29,144 bases of DNA from JBBPYR01 sp038199755 (GTDB taxonomy: Bacteria > Chloroflexota > Ktedonobacteria > Ktedonobacterales > Ktedonobacteraceae): positions 1 to 29,144 of the forward strand of contig JBBPYR010000049.1 of assembly GCA_038199755.1 (NCBI GenBank), read 5' to 3'. The stretch's first letter is position 1. Each line of letters begins with the position of its first letter. The translations under genes and the position numbers were made by a program. Below, piece by piece: positions 22,602 to 29,144 of this stretch. A model generated the notes under the pieces. That model saw only the letters and a list, made by a program, of their open reading frames with translations, ran no database searches and was not told where the DNA came from.

Positions 22602-22620
22602 TCTGATTGTATAAATCAGA
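22602..22620. promoter_or_regulatory. Dyad TCTGATT-N5-AATCAGA
   Basis: A perfect 7-bp inverted repeat (22602-22608 with 22614-22620) lies between the probable -10 (22635-22640) and the start codon of the second SARP regulator. That is where a repressor, or autoregulation, would act. Confidence 0.45.
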
Positions 22621-22634
22621 TAAAACCATAATCA

Positions 22635-22640
22635 ATTATA
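22635..22640 (-). promoter_or_regulatory. -10 element TATAAT of the second SARP regulator
   Basis: TATAAT on the minus strand (22640-22635) is a perfect consensus -10 about 110 bases before the ATG. No good -35 is present at 16-18 bp, which suggests that an activator is needed. Confidence 0.4.
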
Positions 22641-22668
22641 CCCAACTCAAGTATAAAAAGCGACATCA

Positions 22669-22696
22669 CAATGTGTAACATGCAATAGACACATTG
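22669..22696. promoter_or_regulatory. Dyad CAATGTGT-N12-ACACATTG between divergent genes
   Basis: A perfect 8-bp inverted repeat (22669-22676 with 22689-22696) lies between the divergent SARP and sigma factor genes, about 30 bp upstream of the SARP -10. The spacing suits a dimeric regulator. No convincing sigma-70 promoter for the plus-strand sigma gene was found in this gap. Confidence 0.5.
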
Positions 22697-22785
22697 AATT
22701 ACACTTCCCGTTAGAAGTTAACAGTATGAGATGGCTTTTTGGCATATTTATAGGACATTTAGTTTAGATGCAGAAGACAGGTATA

Positions 22786-22845
22786 AGACAGTGTGCAGGG
22801 AGCAGCAAAGGGTATCTTTGTTGCTCCCTGCACACTGTCTTTTTT
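22786..22845 (+). terminator. Intrinsic terminator in the leader of the sigma factor gene
   Basis: A 25-bp stem (22786-22810 with 22815-22839... extended to 22840), whose single mismatch forms a G-U pair, surrounds a 5-base loop and runs directly into TTTTTT (22840-22845). The direction is plus. No plus-strand gene lies upstream for more than 10 kb, and the sigma factor start is 130 bases downstream. It must act on a leader or small RNA starting in the 22640-22780 gap. Confidence 0.85.
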
Positions 22846-22974
22846 GATGGCGAAATGGTGGCCAATACTCAGGAAGATATATGGGAGAGATCAGAAATCC
22901 CTTCATTCTATACTGCTGTCAATGGAAACAATCGATGTGATACAGCTACAGCAAAGATTTGGAGGAAGTTCTGG

Positions 22975-23997
22975 ATGAATTCTATAGTACATGAAGTGCA
23001 AGAGATACAAAAGATACAGGATGTGCAGGCCCAGGTGAGGGCAAGAGGGGCAGCTGTAGATAGTCTGCGCTTACAGGCTGATCCCGATGTCTTGTACAAT
23101 GACCCAACGCGTTTCTATCGCTATGAGATTGGGCAGGTTGATCTGCTTTCGTCTGAAGAGGTTATTGAACTAGCTCAATCTATTGAGCAGAATAAGAAGG
23201 ATGAGAAGCGGCGTTGTCGGCAACAGCGGGTAGCATTTCCTATGATGGAGCGGATCGAGCCAGAGGTGGTGCGGGAGGCCAAGCATAAACTGGTGGAGGC
23301 TAATTTGCGTCTTGTGCTGCATATTGCCAAGAAGTATAGAGGCTTTGGCGTGGATTTGATGGATCTGGTGCAAGAGGGCAATCTTGGTTTGATGCACGCG
23401 GTCGAGAAGTTCGATTATACGAGGGGCTATAAGTTCAGTACCTATGCAACGTGGTGGATTCGCCAATATGTGACACGGGCATTAGCCGAGCAAGCACATA
23501 CCATTCGCGTCCCGCTGTATAAGGTAGAGGAGATCAAGCGACTAGCACGGGTGCGACGGCACTTGCAAGAGGGGCAAGAGGATGAGCCAACGATAGAGGA
23601 ACTGGCTGAACGCTTGGAAATTACGGTGCAGCAGGTGATCGCGCTCCTTTCGACGAATCAGGAGACGATGAGCCTAGATATGCCAAGGAGAGGAGGTGAT
23701 GACGAGTCGCCCTTAAGTGATGTGTTGGAGGATGATCCTCTGTATTCACCAGAGCGTATTGTGATGACGCAGACGCTCCATGAGCAGATAGAGGATTTGC
23801 TGCAGTATTTAACTCCCAGAGAAAGGAGGGTTTTGCAACTGCGTTATGGGTTGAATGGTGGGCGTGAGCACAGTCTTACCGAAGCTGGTAAGAAGATTGG
23901 CTTGAGCCATGAAGCGGTGCGCCAGGTGGAGTTCCGGGCGTTGCGTAAGTTGGAGCATCCTAGCCACGACAGAATGCTTCAGGATTTTTTAGGGTAG
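22975..23997 (+). CDS. RpoD/SigA-like sigma-70 family factor
   Basis: The 340-aa protein has region 1.2 (DPTRFYRYEIGQVDLLSSEE, about 43-62), a short basic linker and region 2 (about 105-175: NLRLVLHIAKKYRG, DLVQEGNLGLMHAVEKFDYT, KFSTYATWWIRQ). Region 3 (about 180-260) and region 4 (about 268-330: LTPRERRVLQLRYGL, SHEAVRQVEFRALRKL) follow. There is no long acidic region 1.1, so it is probably a group 2 or alternative primary-like factor that directs RNA polymerase to sigma-70-type promoters. The frame extends upstream to 22768, but that part only translates the terminator hairpin. The ATG at 22975 has GGAGGA eight bases before it. A 43-codon frame (22847-22978) stops in an ATGA overlap with this start. 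A terminator follows at 24022. Confidence 0.92.
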   Translation: MNSIVHEVQEIQKIQDVQAQVRARGAAVDSLRLQADPDVLYNDPTRFYRYEIGQVDLLSSEEVIELAQSIEQNKKDEKRRCRQQRVAFPMMERIEPEVVREAKHKLVEANLRLVLHIAKKYRGFGVDLMDLVQEGNLGLMHAVEKFDYTRGYKFSTYATWWIRQYVTRALAEQAHTIRVPLYKVEEIKRLARVRRHLQEGQEDEPTIEELAERLEITVQQVIALLSTNQETMSLDMPRRGGDDESPLSDVLEDDPLYSPERIVMTQTLHEQIEDLLQYLTPRERRVLQLRYGLNGGREHSLTEAGKKIGLSHEAVRQVEFRALRKLEHPSHDRMLQDFLG

Positions 23998-24021
23998 GGG
24001 ATGTGAGTCATTACGATGAAG

Positions 24022-24063
24022 AAGAAAATGGGTGATGGCAGTGCCATCGCCCATTTTCTTTTG
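24022..24063 (+). terminator. Terminator of the sigma factor gene
   Basis: An 18-bp stem (24022-24039 with 24043-24060), with one G-U pair and a three-base loop, has A-rich and T-rich arms (AAGAAAATGGG, CCCATTTTCTT). It is followed by TTG, 24 bases after the stop. Confidence 0.85.
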
Positions 24064-24074
24064 TGTGATGGTTA

Positions 24075-24137
24075 AAAGACAGCGAAGCGATGCGGTGCTT
24101 ACGTGTCACGCGGGCACCGCATCGGTTCGCTGTCTTT
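24075..24137 (-). terminator. Terminator of the soluble PP2C gene
   Basis: A 24-bp stem with one mismatch (24075-24098 with 24114-24137; AAAGACAGCG...CGCTGTCTTT) lies 7 bases beyond the minus-strand stop at 24145. On minus it ends in GTCTTTTAACC. It may also serve as back-up for the sigma gene. Confidence 0.8.
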
Positions 24138-24144
24138 GATTCTT

Positions 24145-25104
24145 TTATTGGACCTGAACGACGACGGCGGTGATGTTGTCGGAGCCACCACCGCGGAGAG
24201 CTGCTTCTACCAGTTGTTCGCTGACACTGTGTACGTCCATGCTGTAGCGTAGAATGCGCTCGATCTCGGGGTCACGAACCATTTCCCACAGGCCGTCGGA
24301 GCAGAGCAAGAGCTGGTCTCCTGGCTGTATATCGACGGTAAACCAGTCTACCTCGACACCATTGTTTGTGCCGACGCAGCGATAGACTTTGTTACGTTCG
24401 GGATGGGTGTATACCTCGTCGGGGGTGATGGTGCCAGCGGCAACCAAGCGTGCCACGAGCGAATGATCTTGCGTGACTTTCGTGAGTTCTTCACGCGCGC
24501 GCAGCAGGTAGGTGCGGCTATCGCCAACGTTGATGATGTAGGCTTTGTTGTTGAGGAGCAGGGCAGCGGTCAGGGTGGTGCCCATATCGCACTGCTTGTC
24601 GGTGCTATAGCGGCAAATATTTGCATTTGCCAGTGCAACGCCGTTGAGTAAGAATTCGATACAACCTTCATCGTGCAGTTCACTGCTTGCCATGATTTGT
24701 GGGAGCACCGATTGCATCATGCTGCGTGCCGCGATCTGGCTGGCCTCTCGTCCAAAGGAGTGTCCACCCATGCCATCGGCGACGGCGAAGAGGCCAAAGG
24801 GAAGTTGTTCTCCATCTAGGCAGCACGTGCCTTGTAAGGTGACAAGGCTATCTTCGTTGGGGTTGTTTTTGCGTTTGAGGCCGACGTGCCAACCTACACC
24901 AACCTCAAACTGTGAATGTTGGGAGTGTTGGGAGTGCTGTGATGCTTGTGGGTAGAGCGGATCGGGTGTGGTAGGAATATCTTCTATCGCCGCACTGCGA
25001 AGTCTTGGCTGTGTGAGGGGCGCATTTGGCACGTTTGGTCTGGCTAGCTGCCGTTGTGGTAGCCGTAGCCCAGGTAAGCTCGTAATAAGAGTGTCATGAT
25101 TCAT
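24145..25104 (-). CDS. Soluble PP2C-type Ser/Thr protein phosphatase
   Basis: The 319-aa protein has a Pro/Arg-rich N-terminal stretch with an HSQ triple repeat (near residue 60), then a complete PP2C domain. The motifs are NPNEDSLV, FAVADGMGGHSFGREAS, GTTLTAALLL, INVGDSRTYLLR, DHSLVARLV, LLLCSDGLWEMV and GGGSDNITAVVV. All metal-ligand aspartates are in place. It lacks the membrane part of its paralogue at 6602-8020 and should act in the cytoplasm on phosphorylated Ser/Thr of unknown partners. The frame extends to a GTG at 25128; the ATG at 25104, six bases after GGAG, is chosen. It follows the 77-aa gene by 48 bp on the same strand, probably in one transcript. Confidence 0.93.
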   Translation of the reverse strand: MNHDTLITSLPGLRLPQRQLARPNVPNAPLTQPRLRSAAIEDIPTTPDPLYPQASQHSQHSQHSQFEVGVGWHVGLKRKNNPNEDSLVTLQGTCCLDGEQLPFGLFAVADGMGGHSFGREASQIAARSMMQSVLPQIMASSELHDEGCIEFLLNGVALANANICRYSTDKQCDMGTTLTAALLLNNKAYIINVGDSRTYLLRAREELTKVTQDHSLVARLVAAGTITPDEVYTHPERNKVYRCVGTNNGVEVDWFTVDIQPGDQLLLCSDGLWEMVRDPEIERILRYSMDVHSVSEQLVEAALRGGGSDNITAVVVQVQ

Positions 25105-25152
25105 TCTCTTCTCCATCGACATAATCACAAAAACGATTGTATCGCGGTCTAT

Positions 25153-25386
25153 TTATGGTAAGTTTTTTTCTATCACATCATAGTAGAGTTGATAGATAAC
25201 TTGTGTGGCGGCTTCGTCGCCAATCTCACAGGCCAAGGTGTCCTGGTAGGACCCGATGCGTTGCATACGTGCGTGAATAAAATCATGGCGAGCACTTCCC
25301 ACTGCCAACCCACTCATGCCACGATTAATCGCCTCTAATTCCAATTCTATTTGTGTACGCAAGCGAGCAACCTCACTTTTGCTCAT
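25153..25386 (-). CDS. Small helical protein, 77 aa
   Basis: The protein is nearly all predicted helix: MSKSEVARLRTQIELELEAI, then a Gly-containing turn (GMSGLAVGSARH) and a second helical pair (IHARMQRIGSYQDTLACEIG, EAATQVIYQLYYDVIEKN). It has no signal peptide and no membrane segment. The ATG at 25386 has AGGAAGGA about 12 bases upstream, somewhat far. I do not recognise the family. It precedes the soluble PP2C gene by 48 bp in the same direction, so it may share its transcript and could be a small partner or regulator of that phosphatase, which is inference. Confidence 0.7.
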   Translation of the reverse strand: MSKSEVARLRTQIELELEAINRGMSGLAVGSARHDFIHARMQRIGSYQDTLACEIGDEAATQVIYQLYYDVIEKNLP

Positions 25387-25466
25387 AGTGAAGGCGTCCT
25401 TCCTGCCCTTAATATTGATAGAAACTGCTCTACGGGCCTACGCTTGACGATGACACGGTTTTTTCT

Positions 25467-25479
25467 CTTCTAGTAGAAG
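25467..25479. promoter_or_regulatory. Palindrome CTTCTAGTAGAAG
   Basis: A perfect 13-bp palindrome lies about 80 bp upstream of the 77-aa gene, in the gap to the divergent histidine kinase. It is a possible operator. The rest of 25387-25731 shows only an isolated TATAAT (25599-25604, plus). Confidence 0.35.
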
Positions 25480-25731
25480 GGTGTACTTTTGTACTATCCC
25501 TCCTGAGCTAATTGTAAAGAAATGCGGTTGCGCCAATCTCCCTGCCTCCTTCCTAGTGGCTTCCTGCTACGGTTGGATTTGAGGTGAAAATGTGCATGTA
25601 TAATTCCCAGCGAGGAAGAATGGCAGATCCCTCTTGGCTGAGGTTGTGTTCAGGATTGAGGTTGGACGGTAGAAATCTTATGTTATCTTATACAGTGTCT
25701 TCTACAAGGCTTCCACGGCTATGATGTTGCT

Positions 25732-25759
25732 TTGCAAGGGCTTATGCGTATTCTATAAT
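25732..25759 (+). promoter_or_regulatory. Promoter of the histidine kinase gene
   Basis: TTGCAA (25732-25737), a 16-bp spacer and a perfect TATAAT (25754-25759) lie about 60 bp before the chosen ATG at 25828. Confidence 0.6.
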
Positions 25760-25827
25760 AGCAAGAGAGCGGGAGATGAAGAAATTCTTTGTCAGTTTAT
25801 GGCCTTTTTGGGAAAGGATGGCTCGTT

Positions 25828-28440
25828 ATGGGTACGGCACTACGACCACCAGATGAAGGAGTAGCACCAGCGCGTACACCAGGGTTAGCATGGTTGCGTC
25901 ACTTCTTATTAGAGCAATCATTTTCCCCTGAGTTTTTTCCGGCGTCATTGCGTCATCCTGCGCTTGGATATCTTATAGCCATATTTTTGCAACTTATCAT
26001 GGTGCTGTTCATGGTCTGGTTCACGCAGAGCTTTAGCACGTTTCGCTTTATTGAGGCACCATTAATCTTTGCTGTGTTGTTGGTCGCGCTCGGTTGGGGG
26101 GTGGGTCCGAGTGTGCTGGCGACGATATTTGGCGCGTTTTTGCTGGCATTACTGCTGATACCGCCATATTTCTCGCTACAACTCACAAAAGAGGATGCCC
26201 TTGGTCTTATTTTGTATATCGTGATTAGCCTGATGGTGAGTGTCGTTGCCAGCCAGACGCAGCGTGCGCGGCGCGTATCCTCTGAGCGTGCGAGTCAGCT
26301 AGAGGCTATTTTAGAGGGTATTACCGATGGTGTCTTCATTATTGGTACCAATGAGGTGGCACAACAGATGAATACTGCCGCCCGCACACTGTTAAATTTG
26401 TCTGATGATGTGCGTACGGGGCAGCTTTTTGAGAATGGTCGTCCCTTTGATCTTTATGACGAATATGACAGGCTTATTCCGTATGAGCAGTGGCCGCAGG
26501 CAGCAATCATGGCGGGCGAGGTGTTGCAAGGGGCGAAGGCGGTAGATGTGGTGATGCACACCTATGATAAGCGGAAATTGTATTTGAATGTGACAGGGGC
26601 ACCTGTCTATATGGTGAATGGACAGATTAGTGGTGCCGTGTTGGTTTGCCGTGATGTGACCGCACGACGTTTACTTGAACAGCGTGTGCAAGCATCGGAG
26701 CAAGAGGCGTCGAATCGTGCGAGTCAGTTAGAAGCAACCTTTGAGGCGATAGTGGATGGTGTGCTTGTCTACGATAGACAGGGACGAGTGCTGCGTGTGA
26801 ATAGTGCCTATCAGAAGATGATCGTATTAGAGGCGCGACCGGAGCATATCCTGCTTTCGCCACAGGAACGTGGTGCGATGCTGGAATTGCGCGATGAGCA
26901 GGGTATTACATTGAATGCGGAGCAGATGCCGGTGCAGCGTATGCTGGCGGGTGATATTCTGACAGCGGATCGCTCTATGGATATTATCCTACGTGCGTTC
27001 GATGGGCATGATGTGCAACTCAATGTAACGGGAATGCCATTGTATGAGCAGGAGCAACTTGCGGGCGGTGTATTGATCTTTCGCGATGTGACAGAGCGGC
27101 GTGCCTTAGAGCGGCGTACGCAACAGGCACTGCAAGCCTTACTTATGATGGCTGAGGAGGCTGTGCGCTTGCCTGATATGAGTAGTGCTGACGGGCAATC
27201 TATGAAGACCTTGCCATATATGGGGAAGCGGCTTGCGGAATTAATTCGCCAAGTACTTTCATGTCAGCGTGTCAGCCTGACGATGATCGACGCGAAAACG
27301 CACCGAGCACGATCTTTAGCAGTGGTTGGTCTAACTCCAGAGCAAGAGCGTCTCTGGCTTGAGCGGGAATCGGGCATGAATCTGGAAGAGCAGTTGCAAG
27401 GGACCTCCGTTATACTGTCGTTGGCAAGCAATGAGGCGCGGATAGTAGATTTCACGCAAATGCCATTGCGAGACCAGCCAAATCCTTTCGGTATTGAGGT
27501 GATTGCGTTAGCACCGATGAAGGTTGGCAAGCAACGCTTTGGTGTGCTGGGCATCGATTATGGAAGCGTTCCGCATGCATTTACGAAGGAAGAAATGGCA
27601 CTAATTCAGGCAGTGGCGGACCTGACAGCCCTGGTATTGGAGCGAGAACGTGTGCTGGCGGACCGTGCGGAGGCTCAGGCGAACGTGCTGGCGGCACAAG
27701 AGGCGAATCGCCTGATGGAGGAGTTTATTGGCATTGCGGGGCACGAATTGCGTACACCGCTCACGACCATTAAGGCGAGTGTGCAGTTGGCAAAGCGGCA
27801 GGTGGAACGGTTGCAACGGCAAGAAAAGACGCTCCCTGTCGATGTGAGTAAAACAATCACGAATGTCCATGATTTTCTGACGCGCACTGAGCGTCAGGTG
27901 AGTATGCAGAATCGTTTGATCAGTGACTTGCTTGATGTATCGCGTATTCAGACCGGACGCCTTGAGTTGCATCCCGAATTGCACGATATGATTGCACTTG
28001 TGCAGCAGGTGGTCGAGGATCAGCACTATCTCACACCTGATCGTGTGCTCACTTTTGAGGGTGACGCCACAGGGGAACTGCTGGTGATGGCGGATGCTGA
28101 CCGTGTGCGTCAGGTCATCACCAACTATCTCTCGAATGCGCTCAAATATTCAGCTACCGATAAACCTGTTGAGGTGCGTGTGGAGACGCGCGGGGTGTGG
28201 GTACGTGTTGCGGTACGCGACGAGGGGCCTGGCTTGAGTGAGAGTCAGATGCAGCAAGTGTGGGAGCGTTTTTATCGTGTGCCGGGCGTTGAGGTCAAGA
28301 GTGGTTCTGGAGTGGGTCTGGGCTTGGGGTTGCATATCAGCCGTATGATTGTTGAGCGGCAAGGTGGCAAGGTGGGGGTGGAAAGTACACCAGGAGTTGG
28401 CTCGACCTTCTGGTTTGCACTGCCCTTGGCGGAGAAATGA
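25828..28440 (+). CDS. Membrane sensor histidine kinase (DUF4118-like, PAS-PAS-GAF-HisKA-HATPase)
   Basis: The 870-aa protein has four membrane helices (about residues 46-141) that resemble the DUF4118 module of KdpD-like kinases. Two PAS-like domains (about 150-285 and 300-430) both begin with a near-identical RASQLEA.(L/F)E.I.DGV helix. A GAF-like domain follows (about 440-625). The HisKA domain has the phospho-acceptor His639 in GIAGHELRTPLTTIKAS. The HATPase domain has an N-box (NYLSNALKYSA, about 765), DEGPGLS (about 798) and GVGLGLGLHIS (about 828). It should autophosphorylate and pass phosphate to a response regulator, none of which is encoded nearby. The frame extends to a TTG at 25789; the ATG at 25828, after AAAGGA, is preferred. 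Confidence 0.92.
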   Translation: MGTALRPPDEGVAPARTPGLAWLRHFLLEQSFSPEFFPASLRHPALGYLIAIFLQLIMVLFMVWFTQSFSTFRFIEAPLIFAVLLVALGWGVGPSVLATIFGAFLLALLLIPPYFSLQLTKEDALGLILYIVISLMVSVVASQTQRARRVSSERASQLEAILEGITDGVFIIGTNEVAQQMNTAARTLLNLSDDVRTGQLFENGRPFDLYDEYDRLIPYEQWPQAAIMAGEVLQGAKAVDVVMHTYDKRKLYLNVTGAPVYMVNGQISGAVLVCRDVTARRLLEQRVQASEQEASNRASQLEATFEAIVDGVLVYDRQGRVLRVNSAYQKMIVLEARPEHILLSPQERGAMLELRDEQGITLNAEQMPVQRMLAGDILTADRSMDIILRAFDGHDVQLNVTGMPLYEQEQLAGGVLIFRDVTERRALERRTQQALQALLMMAEEAVRLPDMSSADGQSMKTLPYMGKRLAELIRQVLSCQRVSLTMIDAKTHRARSLAVVGLTPEQERLWLERESGMNLEEQLQGTSVILSLASNEARIVDFTQMPLRDQPNPFGIEVIALAPMKVGKQRFGVLGIDYGSVPHAFTKEEMALIQAVADLTALVLERERVLADRAEAQANVLAAQEANRLMEEFIGIAGHELRTPLTTIKASVQLAKRQVERLQRQEKTLPVDVSKTITNVHDFLTRTERQVSMQNRLISDLLDVSRIQTGRLELHPELHDMIALVQQVVEDQHYLTPDRVLTFEGDATGELLVMADADRVRQVITNYLSNALKYSATDKPVEVRVETRGVWVRVAVRDEGPGLSESQMQQVWERFYRVPGVEVKSGSGVGLGLGLHISRMIVERQGGKVGVESTPGVGSTFWFALPLAEK

Positions 28441-28524
28441 GTAAGCTGAGCAAAAGCCATCCTTTATTGCTGTGACTTTTGGCGCACCACTCCGTCTAAG
28501 AAAGAGGATTGCCTGTTTATTGTA

Positions 28525-28550
28525 ATGGGTAATTTAATTACGTTATCCAT
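28525..28550. promoter_or_regulatory. 26-bp imperfect dyad upstream of the four-TM gene
   Basis: ATGGGTAA (28525-28532) and TTATCCAT (28543-28550) are inverse copies with one mismatch. Inside them is the palindrome GTAATTTAATTAC (28529-28541). It lies about 40 bp before the start codon and could bind a dimeric regulator. Confidence 0.4.
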
Positions 28551-28589
28551 GTGAATAGTTGGCATCATTTGTTTAGAGGAGAGAATAGT

Positions 28590-29030
28590 ATGGAGCAAGT
28601 TTCGCGCACGTCCCGACCTCTTGGGGTTACGATCATGGCTGTCTTGCTAGGCATAGAGGGTATTCTTGAAATTATCCTTGGCATCGTGGCAGTGGTGGCA
28701 CTTGTCGCCTTAGGGCAACATGTGAGTGGAAGTGGTCATCATACGACTGGAGCCACAATTGATGTGGTTGGTGCGGTCATCGGAAGCATCCCTTTAGTGA
28801 TCGGCTTGGTTACGCTCATCTTTTCTATTGCACTGTGGACATTGCGAAGTTGGGCTTATTGGGCTGTGGTAATCTTTGAGGGCATCACTGTCCTCTATCA
28901 CATTGTCGAAATCGTCCGCCCAACACCGTCTCATTCACTTACCAGTGTGATTGCAGGTATGGTTATTCCTGTGATTATTCTGTTGTACTTCCTGATTGAT
29001 AGTAATGTCCGTCACGCTTTCCGCGTATAA
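28590..29030 (+). CDS. Four-TM integral membrane protein, 146 aa (DUF2127-like)
   Basis: The ATG at 28590 follows AGAGGAGA at good spacing. An in-frame GTG at 28551 would add 13 unlikely residues that translate the ribosome site. The protein begins with the cytoplasmic RTSRPLGVTIMAVLLGIEG, and four hydrophobic segments follow (about residues 12-40, 60-82, 85-104 and 117-136). The RPLGVTI start and the LRSWAYWAVVIFEG loop resemble small membrane proteins annotated DUF2127 or similar; this is pattern memory only. A His/Gly-rich loop (SGSGHHTTGA) joins helices 1 and 2. The function is unknown. It lies 149 bp after the histidine kinase gene with its own dyad, so it is probably transcribed separately. 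Confidence 0.75.
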   Translation: MEQVSRTSRPLGVTIMAVLLGIEGILEIILGIVAVVALVALGQHVSGSGHHTTGATIDVVGAVIGSIPLVIGLVTLIFSIALWTLRSWAYWAVVIFEGITVLYHIVEIVRPTPSHSLTSVIAGMVIPVIILLYFLIDSNVRHAFRV

Positions 29031-29052
29031 ATTGTTGGTGAGTGAGTCAAAA

Positions 29053-29097
29053 GCGGTGCGGGGCTCGCACGACGTTTGCTAACCCCACCCCGTTTTT
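29053..29097 (+). terminator. Probable terminator of the four-TM gene
   Basis: GCGGTGCGGGG (29053-29063) can pair with CCCCACCCCGT (29083-29093), with two internal mismatches. TTTTT follows, about 20 bases after the stop. Confidence 0.5.
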
Positions 29098-29144
29098 CTC
29101 ATCTGAACCAAATTATTGTTTTCACCCCTGGTTTAGTGATATTG

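Noticed and set aside
22768..22974. Longer start for the sigma factor (69 extra residues)
   Set aside because: The extra part is the translation of the terminator hairpin and has no ribosome site. The ATG at 22975 has a strong one.
24908..24940. Short tandem repeat that might be read as a CRISPR or minisatellite
   Set aside because: It is a three-unit 9-bp coding repeat (His-Ser-Gln) in the phosphatase gene; no spacer structure exists.
1..29144. Search by eye for tRNA, rRNA, CRISPR array, toxin-antitoxin pair or phage genes
   Set aside because: No cloverleaf with a GGTTCGAATCC-type arm, no rRNA signature, no regular repeat-spacer array and no matching gene pair were seen.

Overview
The window reads as a chromosomal segment of a soil-type, large-genome bacterium, most likely a Chloroflexota of the class Ktedonobacteria. 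This is an inference from gene content. It rests on two giant AfsR/SARP-like regulators that carry an N-terminal Cys-rich module (CGKPxCRKC...HGPYWY), many sensor and phosphatase genes, a mid-50s GC impression, and a dense family of dispersed GTAGGGGC repeats. No rRNA, tRNA, CRISPR array, phage module or plasmid function was seen.

Layout. 1-125: 5' end of a membrane protein gene (minus). 126-462: inverted and direct repeats. 463-3830: a two-TM PH-like membrane protein, a 56-aa acidic protein, a SAM methyltransferase (minus) and an unrecognised 164-aa protein. 3831-4790: repeat-rich gap ending in overlapping tandem promoters. 4791-6530: polytopic HAMP-like sensor protein with no output domain. 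6602-10996 (minus): a probable four-gene operon, speD-like AdoMet decarboxylase > EamA transporter with a long tail > membrane-anchored lectin-fold protein > membrane PP2C phosphatase. 11234-12041: a frameshifted REP-associated tyrosine transposase (RAYT) between two inverted copies of one repeat. 12035-15916 and 18270-22526 (minus): two paralogous SARP-AAA-TPR regulators, separated by a small membrane protein, nadR and a nested repeat block. 22975-23997: RpoD-like sigma factor with an intrinsic terminator in its leader. 24145-25386 (minus): soluble PP2C phosphatase and a 77-aa protein. 25828-28440: hybrid-sensor-style histidine kinase (DUF4118-like, PAS-PAS-GAF-HisKA-HATPase). 28590-29030: four-TM protein.

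The most interesting structure is the repeat system. At least fourteen GTAGGG-core sites lie in the 29 kb, nearly all in gene gaps. One copy lies in frame inside a regulator gene and codes for about 20 extra residues absent from its paralogue. Three genes take their stop codon from within, or at the edge of, such a repeat. The regulator next to the RAYT lacks about 125 C-terminal residues compared with its paralogue, and the truncation point lies in the repeat. Another block (17628-18276) holds inverted repeats nested inside one another, and at its centre is a 225-bp MITE with 16-bp inverted ends and a 6-bp target duplication.

Most of the remaining genes are regulatory: two PP2C phosphatases, a sigma factor, a histidine kinase, a kinase-less sensor and two giant transcription regulators. 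No Ser/Thr kinase, response regulator or spermidine synthase is encoded here, so these proteins must act with partners elsewhere.
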